Shown: in pieces, positions 26,934 through 35,403 of the stretch
Layout: each line of letters starts with the position of its first letter
Numbering within the stretch: the stretch's first letter is position 1
Source: Tepidanaerobacter sp. EBM-38
GTDB taxonomy: Bacteria > Bacillota > Thermosediminibacteria > Thermosediminibacterales > Tepidanaerobacteraceae
Assembly: GCA_001896545.1 (NCBI GenBank)
Contig: MPOT01000051.1
Location: 1-39,479 of the forward strand
DNA length: 39,479 bases
Direction: 5' to 3'
Made by a program: the position numbers and the translations under genes
Notes under the pieces: generated by a model
The model's database searches: none
The model's input: only the letters and a program-made list of their open reading frames with translations
What the model was told of the DNA's origin: nothing

Positions 26934-27239
26934 GACTTTCACCTCCTTGAAATCATTCATTGGGGGCGGACAAATAATCCATTTTTTCTATATTATATTA
27001 TATTATATCATTTTAATAGAATAAGACACCAGTAGGAATTAGTTTATAGACAGAAGGATGGTCCTTGATAGCAAGTATATAAAAAGTAAGGTGAAAAAAA
27101 TCAGCAAGGAAAGAATTAAGGAAATTTTAATAGTTAAAAAATCCTTTTTACAGTATAATAGAGTTATACTCGGAGAAATAAATATGTAAAACCATATGGG
27201 GGATAGCTTTGCGCGTATTATAAATTAAAGAGAATAACA
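26934..27239. other. Intergenic region without a supported gene
   Basis: A 306-nt A/T-rich gap between two divergent genes, with a TATTA run near 26994-27008. A 43-codon lysine-rich frame (27058-27189) has its only Shine-Dalgarno-like bases directly against the start codon, so I do not call it. It presumably holds the promoters for the HAD gene and the lipoprotein gene. No riboswitch or terminator recognised. Confidence 0.5.
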
Positions 27240-27740
27240 ATGAGAAAACCTCTTGTATTTGTGTTAATATTTATTATGGCATTATCGGTTGTATCCTGTA
27301 CAAAAAGCCCCGATAAGCCAAACCCAACGGACTTTACATCCGAAAAACCAACTGCTAGCGATGATTCTAGTCCCATTGATGAGTCGCCTGAAAATATAAC
27401 GATGGAGGGTATGTTGGAACAAGTGGCTTTTTATCATAATGGGGGATTAAATAGCAGCCCAACAGATAGCTATGCACTTGGATATACCCTATATACTTAT
27501 TTAAAAAATGTGGGAGAAATTACAGGGATAGATGACAGATTAAAAATGCTCGCATTTGAAGGTGTCATTCCCTCTGAAGAAAGCATAGCAGATGACTCAT
27601 ATTCTCCTACTGATGGTTATTACACAGTGGTGCGAAGTGATTTACCCAAAGAACATAGTGCCAGGAGTGTTATCAATTGGCTTAAGGGAGATGATGGAAA
27701 GGCTATCATAAAAGAATTGGGGCTTATTCCCAAAGGCTAG
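27240..27740 (+). CDS. Short lipoprotein with the C-terminal part of a PstS-like binding protein
   Basis: A 166-residue predicted lipoprotein. MRKPLVFVLIFIMALSVVSC is a signal peptide ending in a lipobox (SVVSC, Cys20), followed by a Pro/Ser/Asp-rich linker of about 30 residues. The rest resembles only the last 100 residues of phosphate-type periplasmic binding proteins: DSYALGYTLYTYL, then KMLAFEGVIPSEESIA, DGYYTVVRSDLPKEHSARSV and NWLKGDDGKAIIKELGLIP. The ligand-binding N-terminal lobe found in full-length proteins (about 300 residues) is missing. It may be a deletion remnant or a small protein with another role. No transporter genes adjoin it. The ribosome site is weak. Confidence 0.65.
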   Translation: MRKPLVFVLIFIMALSVVSCTKSPDKPNPTDFTSEKPTASDDSSPIDESPENITMEGMLEQVAFYHNGGLNSSPTDSYALGYTLYTYLKNVGEITGIDDRLKMLAFEGVIPSEESIADDSYSPTDGYYTVVRSDLPKEHSARSVINWLKGDDGKAIIKELGLIPKG

Positions 27741-27935
27741 AAATGATATAAGCGGGGATTTTTATATATTTCCAAGGTTTGGCAAAAAATATCACGGGCG
27801 AAAATTTTATTATATAAAAAAAGGAAAAGTAAAATCGTTATAGAATATATTAAGTTAAACTTTCGCATTAAATGCCGCCAACTTCAACATTTGATATGAG
27901 AGTAAAACAAAGTAGAAAGGATTGGAGTGTTATAA

Positions 27936-29027
27936 ATGGATTACAACAGAATTTATAATTTTTCTGCCGGTCCCGCCATGATGCCTACCCCGGTACTGGA
28001 AGAGATTGCTAATGAAGTGTTAAACTACAGAGGAAGCGGCATGAGCGTTATGGAAATGTCACACCGCTCCGAGGTTTTCCAAACCATCATCGACGAGGCT
28101 GAGGCGGATTTGCGTGAACTTATGAATATTCCTGATAATTATAAGGTATTGTTTATTCAGGGTGGTGCCACATTACAGTTTGCAATGATACCTATGAATC
28201 TTATGAAAAACGGTGTTGCCGACTATATCGTAACCGGTGCATGGTCAAAAAAAGCCTATTTGGAAGCTAAGAAATACGGAAAAGCCAACTTGCTTGCAAC
28301 CAGTCAGGATAAAAACTACACATATATTCCCGATTGCTCGGATCTGCCTGTTGATCCTAATGCCGATTATGTTTACATCTGCGAAAACGAAACAATACAT
28401 GGCTCAACCTTCCAAAAGCTCCCGAACACCAAGGGTAAGATATTGGTTGCTGACCAGTCATCAATGTTTCTATCCAAACCTTGCAATGTTTCAGACTACG
28501 GTCTAATCTTTGCTGGTGTACAAAAGAATGTTGGCCCGGCTGGGATGGCAATAGTGATCCTCCGAGAGGATCTTATCCGTGAAGATTTGCACGAAAAAGT
28601 GCCTACCTATATGCGCTACGACATACACGCAAAAAGCGGTTCCCTGTACAATACGCCGAACTGTTGGAGCATCTATGTTTGTGGTAAAGTTTTCAAACAC
28701 CTTAAAAAAAGCGGCGGACTTTCTGCTATGCAGAAAAGGAATGAAGAAAAGGCTGCGATTTTATATGATTTTCTTGACAACAGCAAAATGTTCCGCGGCA
28801 CAGTGGAAAAAGAATACCGCTCCTTGATGAATGTTACCTTTGTGACGGGAGATGAAGAACTTGATGCAAAAGTTGTTGCGGCAGCCAAAGCGGCCGGCTT
28901 TGATAATCTGAAAGGGCATAGGAGCGTCGGCGGATTACGTGCATCTATCTATAATGCCATGCCCAAGGAGGGCGTTGAGGCCCTAGTTGCATTCCTTGAA
29001 AAATTTGAAAATGAGTATAAGGCATAA
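27936..29027 (+). CDS. serC: Phosphoserine aminotransferase
   Basis: A 363-residue PLP enzyme that transfers the amino group of glutamate to 3-phosphohydroxypyruvate, giving phosphoserine and 2-oxoglutarate. The N-terminal NFSAGPAMMPTPVLEE, MEMSHRSEVF and FIQGGATLQFAMIP blocks are typical. The PLP lysine is in FAGVQKNVGPAGMAIVI, and the C-terminal substrate block GHRSVGGLRASIYNAMP is intact. The usual ADMSS is ADQSS here. GGATTGGAG precedes ATG 27936. serA is not adjacent; the HAD-IB phosphatase at 26202 could complete the pathway. Monocistronic with a clear terminator. Confidence 0.95.
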   Translation: MDYNRIYNFSAGPAMMPTPVLEEIANEVLNYRGSGMSVMEMSHRSEVFQTIIDEAEADLRELMNIPDNYKVLFIQGGATLQFAMIPMNLMKNGVADYIVTGAWSKKAYLEAKKYGKANLLATSQDKNYTYIPDCSDLPVDPNADYVYICENETIHGSTFQKLPNTKGKILVADQSSMFLSKPCNVSDYGLIFAGVQKNVGPAGMAIVILREDLIREDLHEKVPTYMRYDIHAKSGSLYNTPNCWSIYVCGKVFKHLKKSGGLSAMQKRNEEKAAILYDFLDNSKMFRGTVEKEYRSLMNVTFVTGDEELDAKVVAAAKAAGFDNLKGHRSVGGLRASIYNAMPKEGVEALVAFLEKFENEYKA

Positions 29028-29100
29028 CATAAATTTTCATGAAATCCATTAGGCGGATTTAGTGGGAAATTTTAGATGCTAAATTAACTTTGGCATTTAT

Positions 29101-29137
29101 ATCAAAAACTCCAGCTGACAGTTGGAGTTTTTGATAT
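29101..29137 (+). terminator. Terminator after serC
   Basis: ATCAAAAACTCCA (29101-29113) pairs with TGGAGTTTTTGAT around an 8-nt loop; the A and T runs make it bidirectional. From here to the next promoter (29275) I see no gene. Confidence 0.85.
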
Positions 29138-29274
29138 ATTCTCCTGCTTTCCTTACATACATTCCCTCCAATATGACTTTATTGGTGGCAAAGCTAAAAA
29201 TCTTCCATTCCTCACGCTTTTTCTCTATGAATTAATTAATGTCAAGAATATAAAAATAAATTTACAAAAAAGTA

Positions 29275-29318
29275 TTGACGAAGTGCAAGTAAACAAGTAT
29301 AATTGTATACAATTATAC
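29275..29318 (+). promoter_or_regulatory. Promoter and palindromic operator of the citrate-to-2-oxoglutarate operon
   Basis: TTGACG (29275-29280), 17-nt spacer, TATAAT (29298-29303) is a near-perfect promoter. A perfect 22-bp palindrome at 29297-29318 (half-site GTATAATTGTA, then its complement) covers the -10 box and the likely start point. A protein bound there would block transcription. The central TTGTATACAA fits the general look of GntR-family operators. The core TGTATAC recurs three times before the glutamate mutase operon. Confidence 0.8.
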
Positions 29319-29340
29319 AAAAAACCAGGGAGGAAGAAAG

Positions 29341-30492
29341 ATGAAAACGGAGAATCGGAAGATATATATTGTGGATACAACTTTGCGGGATGGCGAGCAG
29401 ACGGCAGGAGTAGTTTTTGCAAATAGAGAAAAAATCCAGATAGCCCGGATGCTGGATGAGATAGGTGTAGATGAGATAGAAGCAGGGACCCCTGTTATGG
29501 GCGGAGATGAAAAAGAGGCGATTACAGCTATTGCAAAGCTTGGACTCAATGCGCGCATCATGGCTTGGAACAGGGCTGTAATAAAAGACATACAAGAATC
29601 TTTGCGGTGCGGAGTAGACGCAGTTGCAATTTCCATAGCAACTTCAGATATGCACATAAAAGATAAACTGCACTCTACGAGGGAAGAAGTGCTGGAAAAG
29701 ATGGTAAAGGCAGTGGAATACGCCAAAAAAGAGGGCGTATATGTTTCGGCAAATGCAGAAGATGCAAGCCGCAGCGATGAGGAATATCTAATTCAATTTA
29801 TAAAAGCCGCAAAAGAGGCGGGTGCCGACCGCGTCAGGTATTGCGATACGGTAGGGATAATGACTCCACTTGAAATCTATGACAGGATTAAAAGAATCAG
29901 GCAGGCAGTGGATATTGATATAGAGATGCATACACACGATGATTTTGGCATGGCGACAGCAAACGCGATTACAGGTGTAAGCGCAGGAGCTACACATGTA
30001 GGTGTTACGGTAAACGGCCTTGGCGAGCGGGCAGGAAATGCGGCATTAGAGGAAGTCGTAATGGCATTAAAACACCTGTTGGGCTTTGATATGAAACAGG
30101 ATACAAAAAAATTCCGCGAGCTTTGTGAATATGTAGCAAAGGCGTCCGGTCGTGATTTGCCTTCATGGAAAGCTATAGTAGGCACAAGCATCTTTACACA
30201 TGAGTCGGGAATTCATGCAGATGGTGCTATTAAAAATCCAAGAACTTATGAGGTGTTCGATCCTGATGATGTAGGGCTTACACGGCGTTTTGTAATCGGC
30301 AAACACTCAGGAACTGCGAGCATTAAGAAGAAACTCGGCGAGTATAATATTTTTATTGAAGATGATTTGGCAAACGTTATCCTTGAAAGTGTCCGCAAAA
30401 CATCGGTAGAACTCAAGCGGCCTTTGACAGATATGGAGCTTCTAAACCTTTATTACGAATATGTCAATAATGATATAGAACATGTGATTTAG
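29341..30492 (+). CDS. Citrate (Re)-synthase-like / homocitrate synthase family protein
   Basis: A 383-residue acyl-CoA-condensing enzyme of the homocitrate/isopropylmalate synthase family. The metal and catalytic elements are intact: IVDTTLRDGEQTAGV at residues 9-23, HTHDDFGMATANAI near 200, NGLGERAGNAALEEV near 225 and HESGIHADGAIKNP near 285. By sequence it looks NifV-like. However, it is followed by aconitase and an isocitrate dehydrogenase whose substrate motif is the isocitrate type, so the likely reaction is oxaloacetate plus acetyl-CoA to citrate, as in Re-citrate synthases of anaerobes such as Clostridium kluyveri. It lacks the LeuA C-terminal regulatory domain. True homocitrate synthase remains possible. 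GGGAGGAAG precedes ATG 29341. Confidence 0.85.
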   Translation: MKTENRKIYIVDTTLRDGEQTAGVVFANREKIQIARMLDEIGVDEIEAGTPVMGGDEKEAITAIAKLGLNARIMAWNRAVIKDIQESLRCGVDAVAISIATSDMHIKDKLHSTREEVLEKMVKAVEYAKKEGVYVSANAEDASRSDEEYLIQFIKAAKEAGADRVRYCDTVGIMTPLEIYDRIKRIRQAVDIDIEMHTHDDFGMATANAITGVSAGATHVGVTVNGLGERAGNAALEEVVMALKHLLGFDMKQDTKKFRELCEYVAKASGRDLPSWKAIVGTSIFTHESGIHADGAIKNPRTYEVFDPDDVGLTRRFVIGKHSGTASIKKKLGEYNIFIEDDLANVILESVRKTSVELKRPLTDMELLNLYYEYVNNDIEHVI

Positions 30493-30503
30493 GAGGTTTA
30501 CAA

Positions 30504-32441
30504 TTGGGACTTAATTTGACGCAAAAGATTATCAAAGAACATCTAATTTCCGGATTAATGGAAACTCAGAAGGATATCGAAATTGCCATAGATTCCACAT
30601 TAACACAGGATTCTACAGGGACTATGGTCTATCTTCAGCTTGAAGCTCTTGACATTGATAAGATAAAGACAAAATGTTCTGTCGCATATGTGGATCATAA
30701 TATGCTGCAAACCGGATTTGAAAATGCCGATGACCATCTATATATAAAGACCGTGGCGGGCAAGTACGGGATACATTTTTCCCGCCCGGGCAATGGCATT
30801 TGCCATCAGGTTCACCTGGAACGTTTTGCAAGACCCGGGTGGACCCTTTTAGGTTCAGACAGCCACACTCCTACTGCCGGAGGTATCGGCAGCCTTGCCA
30901 TAGGTGCAGGGGGGCTGGATGTGGCGGTTGCCATGAGCAACGGAACTTATTCGATGGCCATGCCTAAAGTGTGCAATATTATTTTAGAAGGCAAACTGAA
31001 TCCGCCTGCCACGGCAAAAGATGTAATCCTTTATATCTTAGGGAAGCTTACCGTAAAGGGCGGTGTAGGCAAGATATTCGAATACTCGGGCGAGGGAGTA
31101 AAAACCCTTTCCATTCCTGAGCGAGCCACTATTACAAATATGGGTGCGGAATTGGGAGCTACTACTTCCATCTTTCCATCGGATGAAAAGACCCTTGAAT
31201 TTTTAAAGCTGCAGGGAAGGGAAGATGATTTTGTAGAACTTAGGGCAGATGATGATGCGGTATATGATGATACTCTTACCGTAGACCTTTCAAAGATTGT
31301 CCCCATGGCGGCATGTCCCCATAGCCCTGACAATGTAAAACCTATAAGCGAGCTAGAAGGCACTCGCGTAACCCAGGTAGCTATAGGAAGCTGCACCAAT
31401 TCTTCTTACAGGGATTTGACCATAGCCGCTCGAATATTGAAAGGCAAAAAGGTTCATCCTGATGTGAGCCTGGTTATTTCTCCCGGCTCCAAGCAGGTGC
31501 TCACAAAGCTTTCCATGTCAGGTGCATTAAAAGATCTTATAGACTGTGGAGCGCGAATTTTGGAATGCGGCTGCGGACCGTGCATAGGCATGGGGCAAGC
31601 ACCGGAGACAAATGGCGTTTCCCTTCGCACATTTAACAGGAACTTTGAAGGAAGATGCGGCACGAAATCTGCCAAGGTTTATCTTGTAAGCCCTGAAACT
31701 GCTGCTATATCTGCCATATATGGCAAGATTACAAACCCTGGCATGCTGGAAGAAGATGTATTTACAGATATTGAAGAATTTTCCTATATAAATGACAACA
31801 TGATACTTACTCCTGAGGAAAATCCATCAAAAGAAGTAATAAAAGGACCCAATATAAAGCCGTTTCCTTTAAATACGCCTTTAGGGGACAGTATCGAAAA
31901 GAAAGTTGTCCTAAAAGTGGGAGATAATATAACAACCGACCATATAATGCCGTCAGGGGCAAAACTGCTGCCATACAGGTCGAATATACCACATCTTTCA
32001 AACTTCTGCTTTTCAGGAGTAGACCCGGATTTTGCCAAAAACTGCAAAGAAAATGACGGCGGTTTTATTGTGGCAGGGGAAAACTACGGCCAGGGTTCAA
32101 GTAGGGAGCATGCGGCACTAGTGCCCTTGTATCTCGGAATAAAGGCGGTATTTGCGAAGTCTTTTGCCCGCATACACAAGGCTAACCTTATAAACAGTGG
32201 AATCGTTCCTTTAGTTTTTAAAAATCCGGCAGATTATGACAAAATCAACGCATTTGATGAAATACAGATTAAGGATATAGCCGGCCAGCTTAAAAGTGGG
32301 AATACAATCCTTGCATCAGATAAAACTTCAGGTAGGGATGTAGAACTAATCTTAGATGTTACCGAAAGAGAAAAAGAAATACTGCTTTGCGGCGGATATA
32401 TAAACTACATGAAGAGCAGGAGGGAGAGCTGTCGTGCATAA
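30504..32441 (+). CDS. Aconitate hydratase
   Basis: A 645-residue single-chain aconitase isomerising citrate to isocitrate. The catalytic [4Fe-4S] cysteines are in IGSCTNSSYRDL (near residue 298) and ECGCGPCIGMGQAP (near 355). Substrate-binding LLGSDSHTPTAGG is near 112. The swivel domain at about 490-600 carries ITTDHIMPSGAKLLP and GENYGQGSSREHAAL. This is the compact clostridial form, shorter than AcnA (about 890). It starts with TTG behind AGGAGG (30491-30496), 11 bases after the synthase, and overlaps the next gene by 8 bases, so the three genes form one operon making 2-oxoglutarate. Confidence 0.93.
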   Translation: MGLNLTQKIIKEHLISGLMETQKDIEIAIDSTLTQDSTGTMVYLQLEALDIDKIKTKCSVAYVDHNMLQTGFENADDHLYIKTVAGKYGIHFSRPGNGICHQVHLERFARPGWTLLGSDSHTPTAGGIGSLAIGAGGLDVAVAMSNGTYSMAMPKVCNIILEGKLNPPATAKDVILYILGKLTVKGGVGKIFEYSGEGVKTLSIPERATITNMGAELGATTSIFPSDEKTLEFLKLQGREDDFVELRADDDAVYDDTLTVDLSKIVPMAACPHSPDNVKPISELEGTRVTQVAIGSCTNSSYRDLTIAARILKGKKVHPDVSLVISPGSKQVLTKLSMSGALKDLIDCGARILECGCGPCIGMGQAPETNGVSLRTFNRNFEGRCGTKSAKVYLVSPETAAISAIYGKITNPGMLEEDVFTDIEEFSYINDNMILTPEENPSKEVIKGPNIKPFPLNTPLGDSIEKKVVLKVGDNITTDHIMPSGAKLLPYRSNIPHLSNFCFSGVDPDFAKNCKENDGGFIVAGENYGQGSSREHAALVPLYLGIKAVFAKSFARIHKANLINSGIVPLVFKNPADYDKINAFDEIQIKDIAGQLKSGNTILASDKTSGRDVELILDVTEREKEILLCGGYINYMKSRRESCRA

Positions 32442-33438
32442 AATAACATTGATTCCAGGGGACGGTATCGGGCCGGAGATTACCGAGGCGGTAAAGGCTG
32501 TGATTGCTGCCGCAGGAGTGGATATTTTGTGGGATGTGCAGGAGGTGGGACAAAAAGCCCTCAAGGCTTATGGAAATCCCCTGCCGGATACTGCCATTGA
32601 AAGCATTAAAGCCAATAAGATCGCATTAAAGGGGCCTGTGACAACACAAATAGGCAAGGGCTTTAAGAGCATTAATGTTACCCTTCGCCAGACCTTTGAC
32701 CTTTATGCTAACATACGGCCGGTAAAATCACTGCCCGGCGTAAAAACACCTTTTACAGGCATAGATATGGTGATATTTAGAGAAAATACCGAGGACCTGT
32801 ATGCCGGCATAGAAAATGTTATAAATGAGGATAGAGTAGAAGCTATAAAATTAATAACTCGAAAGGCCAGCCACAGGATTGCCGAAAAGGCTTTTGAGTA
32901 TGCACGCCAAAATAACCGCAAGAAGGTGACGGCGGTACATAAGGCCAATATTATGAAAAAAGCCGACGGTCTTTTCTTGGAAGAAGTCCGAAAGACCGCC
33001 GATAAATATAGCGATATAGCCTATGATGAACTGATAGTCGACAATGCCTGCATGAAACTTGTGCAGCAGCCGCAAAAGTTTGATGTGATAGTTACCGAAA
33101 ATTTATACGGTGATATCATCTCTGATTTATGTGCCGGTCTGGTAGGCGGCTTGGGGGTTGTGCCTGGAATGAATGTGGGCGAGGAGTGTATGATATTTGA
33201 AGCAGTCCACGGCAGCGCCCCTGACATTGCAGGTAAAAATATAGCAAATCCTTTGGCCCTTCTTATGTCGGCAGTGGAAATGCTAAAAGCCATTGGCGAA
33301 ACTGGGGCAGCCGATTCTATACAAAGTGCAATTTATAAATTGCTAAAAGACGGCAAGTGCTTAACTCCCGACCTAGGTGGCAGTGCAACAACCGGAGAAA
33401 TGGCGAAAGAGTTGTGCCGCCTGATAGCGTGTAACTAA
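32434..33438 (+). CDS. icd: Isocitrate dehydrogenase (NAD-dependent type)
   Basis: A 334-residue beta-decarboxylating dehydrogenase turning isocitrate into 2-oxoglutarate. The substrate motif KSINVTLRQTFDLYANIRP has the S-x-N-x-x-x-R pattern of isocitrate enzymes rather than that of homoisocitrate or isopropylmalate enzymes. FRENTEDLYAGIE follows as in E. coli Icd. At the cofactor site HGSAPDIAGKN has Asp-Ile where NADP enzymes have Lys-Tyr, arguing for NAD. The catalytic lysine and tyrosine are in VHKANIMKKADG and FRENTEDLYAG. It starts with GTG, overlapping the aconitase stop by 8 bases, with GGAGGGAG upstream, so translation is coupled. It closes the operon. Confidence 0.92.
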   Translation: MHKITLIPGDGIGPEITEAVKAVIAAAGVDILWDVQEVGQKALKAYGNPLPDTAIESIKANKIALKGPVTTQIGKGFKSINVTLRQTFDLYANIRPVKSLPGVKTPFTGIDMVIFRENTEDLYAGIENVINEDRVEAIKLITRKASHRIAEKAFEYARQNNRKKVTAVHKANIMKKADGLFLEEVRKTADKYSDIAYDELIVDNACMKLVQQPQKFDVIVTENLYGDIISDLCAGLVGGLGVVPGMNVGEECMIFEAVHGSAPDIAGKNIANPLALLMSAVEMLKAIGETGAADSIQSAIYKLLKDGKCLTPDLGGSATTGEMAKELCRLIACN

Positions 33439-33458
33439 AATTATGAATATGTCTAAGA

Positions 33459-33510
33459 TGAAAGACCATATAGGGTTAAAATCAACCTAAAATGGTCTTT
33501 CTTATTTTTT
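33459..33510 (+). terminator. Terminator of the citrate/2-oxoglutarate operon
   Basis: GAAAGACCAT pairs with ATGGTCTTTC, with an inner AGGGTT/AACCT stem, followed by TTATTTTTT. Confidence 0.9.
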
Positions 33511-33596
33511 AGAAGTATTTATGGCATTATTTATACTTGCATAAAATATGTCTAGCGGTCTTATACTTTTAATCAATATCCTTTCAATTTAATTAG

Positions 33597-33626
33597 TTGA
33601 AAAATCAAAATCACTGTTATATAATG
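33597..33626 (+). promoter_or_regulatory. Predicted promoter of the DUF362 gene
   Basis: TTGAAA (33597-33602), 18-nt spacer, TATAAT (33621-33626). It implies a leader of about 200 nt up to the start at 33838. That leader contains an unused-looking GGAGGGGAGG near 33762 followed by GTG TAA, but no recognised riboswitch. Nothing else is seen in the 399-nt gap. Confidence 0.5.
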
Positions 33627-33837
33627 AAACCGTAAGAAATATCTAAAAATAGTTATAATTCGAGCATCACTTTACGTGTGAAATCAATTAAAAGATTATG
33701 TAAAAGATTATGGCATAAATATGGTACTAGAATCAATATAATGGTACAAGCAATATTGTTAGGAGGGGAGGGAAGTGTAACATCGCTTGGTTTGCAGTCC
33801 TGTGGCCTATAAAAAAATATAAATGGAGGGATATACA

Positions 33838-35136
33838 GTGAGTAAACCTAAAGTAGCTATTGCCAAGTGTGACGTTCCGGAAGGTAATGCTGAGTTTATA
33901 GGTGGTAAGTTTATTCGGAAAGACTCGGATATATTAAAAATTAAGGAAGCTGTAGCAAAAGCAGTGGAACTTGCCGTCGGATCACCGGATGCCATAATCA
34001 AACCTGGACAGAAAGTTCTTATAAAGCCGAACCTTGCATTTCAGGCTCCGCCCGAAAGCTTTGCAGTGGTTGACCCGAGGGTAGTGGAAGCTGTGGTGGC
34101 CTATTTTAAAGAGAATTCTCAAGCTGGTGAAATATGGGTAGGTGACAATCCATCACTTGGACTTCATATTGGCCGTGCAAAACCGGCTTTTGCGCAGTCT
34201 GGTATGGAGGAAGCTGCAAAAAGAGGCGGTGCTGATAGAGTCATATATTTTGATGAAACCGAAGTGGTGGAAGTTGATATTCCCGAAGCCAAGGTGTTTA
34301 AAAAAGCTGCCATATTCAAACCTGTTTTAGATGCCGATGTGATTATAAACCTGCCAAAGATGAAGGTCCATCTGGCTGGTACCGTAACTTTAGGCCTTAA
34401 AAACTGGAACGGTATAATACCAAATGTTCATCCAAGCGGGCAACAGCAGGCAGCTCATCGTATAGATTTGGGTCAGAAGTTCGCAGATTTGTATCGAGCT
34501 GTAAAAGCTGATTTGACTATTATAGATGGTATCATAGGTATGGAAGGACAAGGCCCTCATGCCGGAACTCCGATTGAGATGAATCTGATTATTGCAGGAA
34601 CGGATACAGTGGCTACCGATGCGGTAGCATCCTATGTAATGGGCTTTGACCCAATGGAAATACCGGCGGTACGCTGTGCAGGCACAGAGGGCCTTGGTGA
34701 AATCGACCTTAATAATATTGAAGTGGTAGGCGAATCTGCCGATGCGGTGAGAAAACACTTCAAACGGCCCAATGACAACCCGGTAGGAATGTACAAAGGT
34801 TTTACCGTGTATGCTCAACAAACATGTCCCGGCTGTTATGTGAATGTGCGTGGTGCATTAGATTCCTTTGCAAATAGCGGTATTTGCATGGCCGACTTTC
34901 TGGAAAAAACCGGTGAAGTAGTGGTAGTTGCAGGTGGAGTGCCGGATTTTGACCCTGAATTTGCCGAAGGTAAACACCTCTTTGTATGCGGAGATTGTTG
35001 GGAGTATTTTCCAACGGCTGACCATATTCGCAAGGCTGCTAAATTGGCTAAAACCGTTACTTATTATCCCGGTTGCGCGCCTGTATATATTTTTTCTCAA
35101 CTAAACACAGATTTACAGAAACTGGCCCAGTCTTGA
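33838..35136 (+). CDS. DUF362 domain protein with cysteine motifs
   Basis: A 432-residue protein of the DUF362 family, whose biochemical role is not established. Typical segments are VLIKPNLAFQAPPESFAVVD near residue 60, INLPKMKVHLAGTVTLGLKN near 175 (the family core), DGIIGMEGQGPHAGTPI near 228 and DTVATDAVASYVMGFDP near 258. The C-terminal third adds cysteine clusters, QTCPGCYVNVRG, FVCGDCWEYFP and YYPGCAPVY, which could bind a metal or Fe-S centre. No signal peptide or membrane segment. GTG 33838 is chosen because GGAGG (33825-33829) stands 8 bases before it; the in-frame ATG 33823 overlaps that site. Monocistronic. Confidence 0.85.
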   Translation: MSKPKVAIAKCDVPEGNAEFIGGKFIRKDSDILKIKEAVAKAVELAVGSPDAIIKPGQKVLIKPNLAFQAPPESFAVVDPRVVEAVVAYFKENSQAGEIWVGDNPSLGLHIGRAKPAFAQSGMEEAAKRGGADRVIYFDETEVVEVDIPEAKVFKKAAIFKPVLDADVIINLPKMKVHLAGTVTLGLKNWNGIIPNVHPSGQQQAAHRIDLGQKFADLYRAVKADLTIIDGIIGMEGQGPHAGTPIEMNLIIAGTDTVATDAVASYVMGFDPMEIPAVRCAGTEGLGEIDLNNIEVVGESADAVRKHFKRPNDNPVGMYKGFTVYAQQTCPGCYVNVRGALDSFANSGICMADFLEKTGEVVVVAGGVPDFDPEFAEGKHLFVCGDCWEYFPTADHIRKAAKLAKTVTYYPGCAPVYIFSQLNTDLQKLAQS

Positions 35137-35167
35137 AAGTAAAATAAATCCTTAATTTTATTTTAAG

Positions 35168-35203
35168 TTGCAGGAAATTTAAACTGTCCTGCAATTTTTT
35201 TTA
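35168..35203 (+). terminator. Terminator after the DUF362 gene
   Basis: TTGCAGGA (35168-35175) pairs with TCCTGCAA (35187-35194) and eight Ts follow. Confidence 0.92.
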
Positions 35204-35403
35204 TTCTTTTGGCTGATGCTTTATGGCAGTTTGACCGCATATTCTATATCTATCTGAGTGCTATAAAAAGCTAATTTTTTTAAATGGGGCATTTTTGCAA
35301 TTAAATAATTGTAAGATAACAATATTGGATGTTTAAATTAAAAAATGATATGATATTATTTATATAACAAGATGATTGCAAATTTATTACGGTGGTGGAA
35401 CAT

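Noticed and set aside
27058..27189. A 43-codon lysine-rich ORF before the lipoprotein gene
   Set aside because: The only Shine-Dalgarno-like bases touch the start codon, the sequence is A/T-rich low complexity and no family is recognisable.
29341..30492. Nitrogenase-related homocitrate synthase (nifV) reading
   Set aside because: No nif genes are nearby, and the operon partners are an aconitase and an isocitrate-type dehydrogenase; kept only as an alternative.
33755..33785. Strong GGAGGGGAGG ribosome-site-like sequence before the DUF362 gene
   Set aside because: The only start codon at the right distance is GTG followed directly by TAA, so no peptide of note is encoded.
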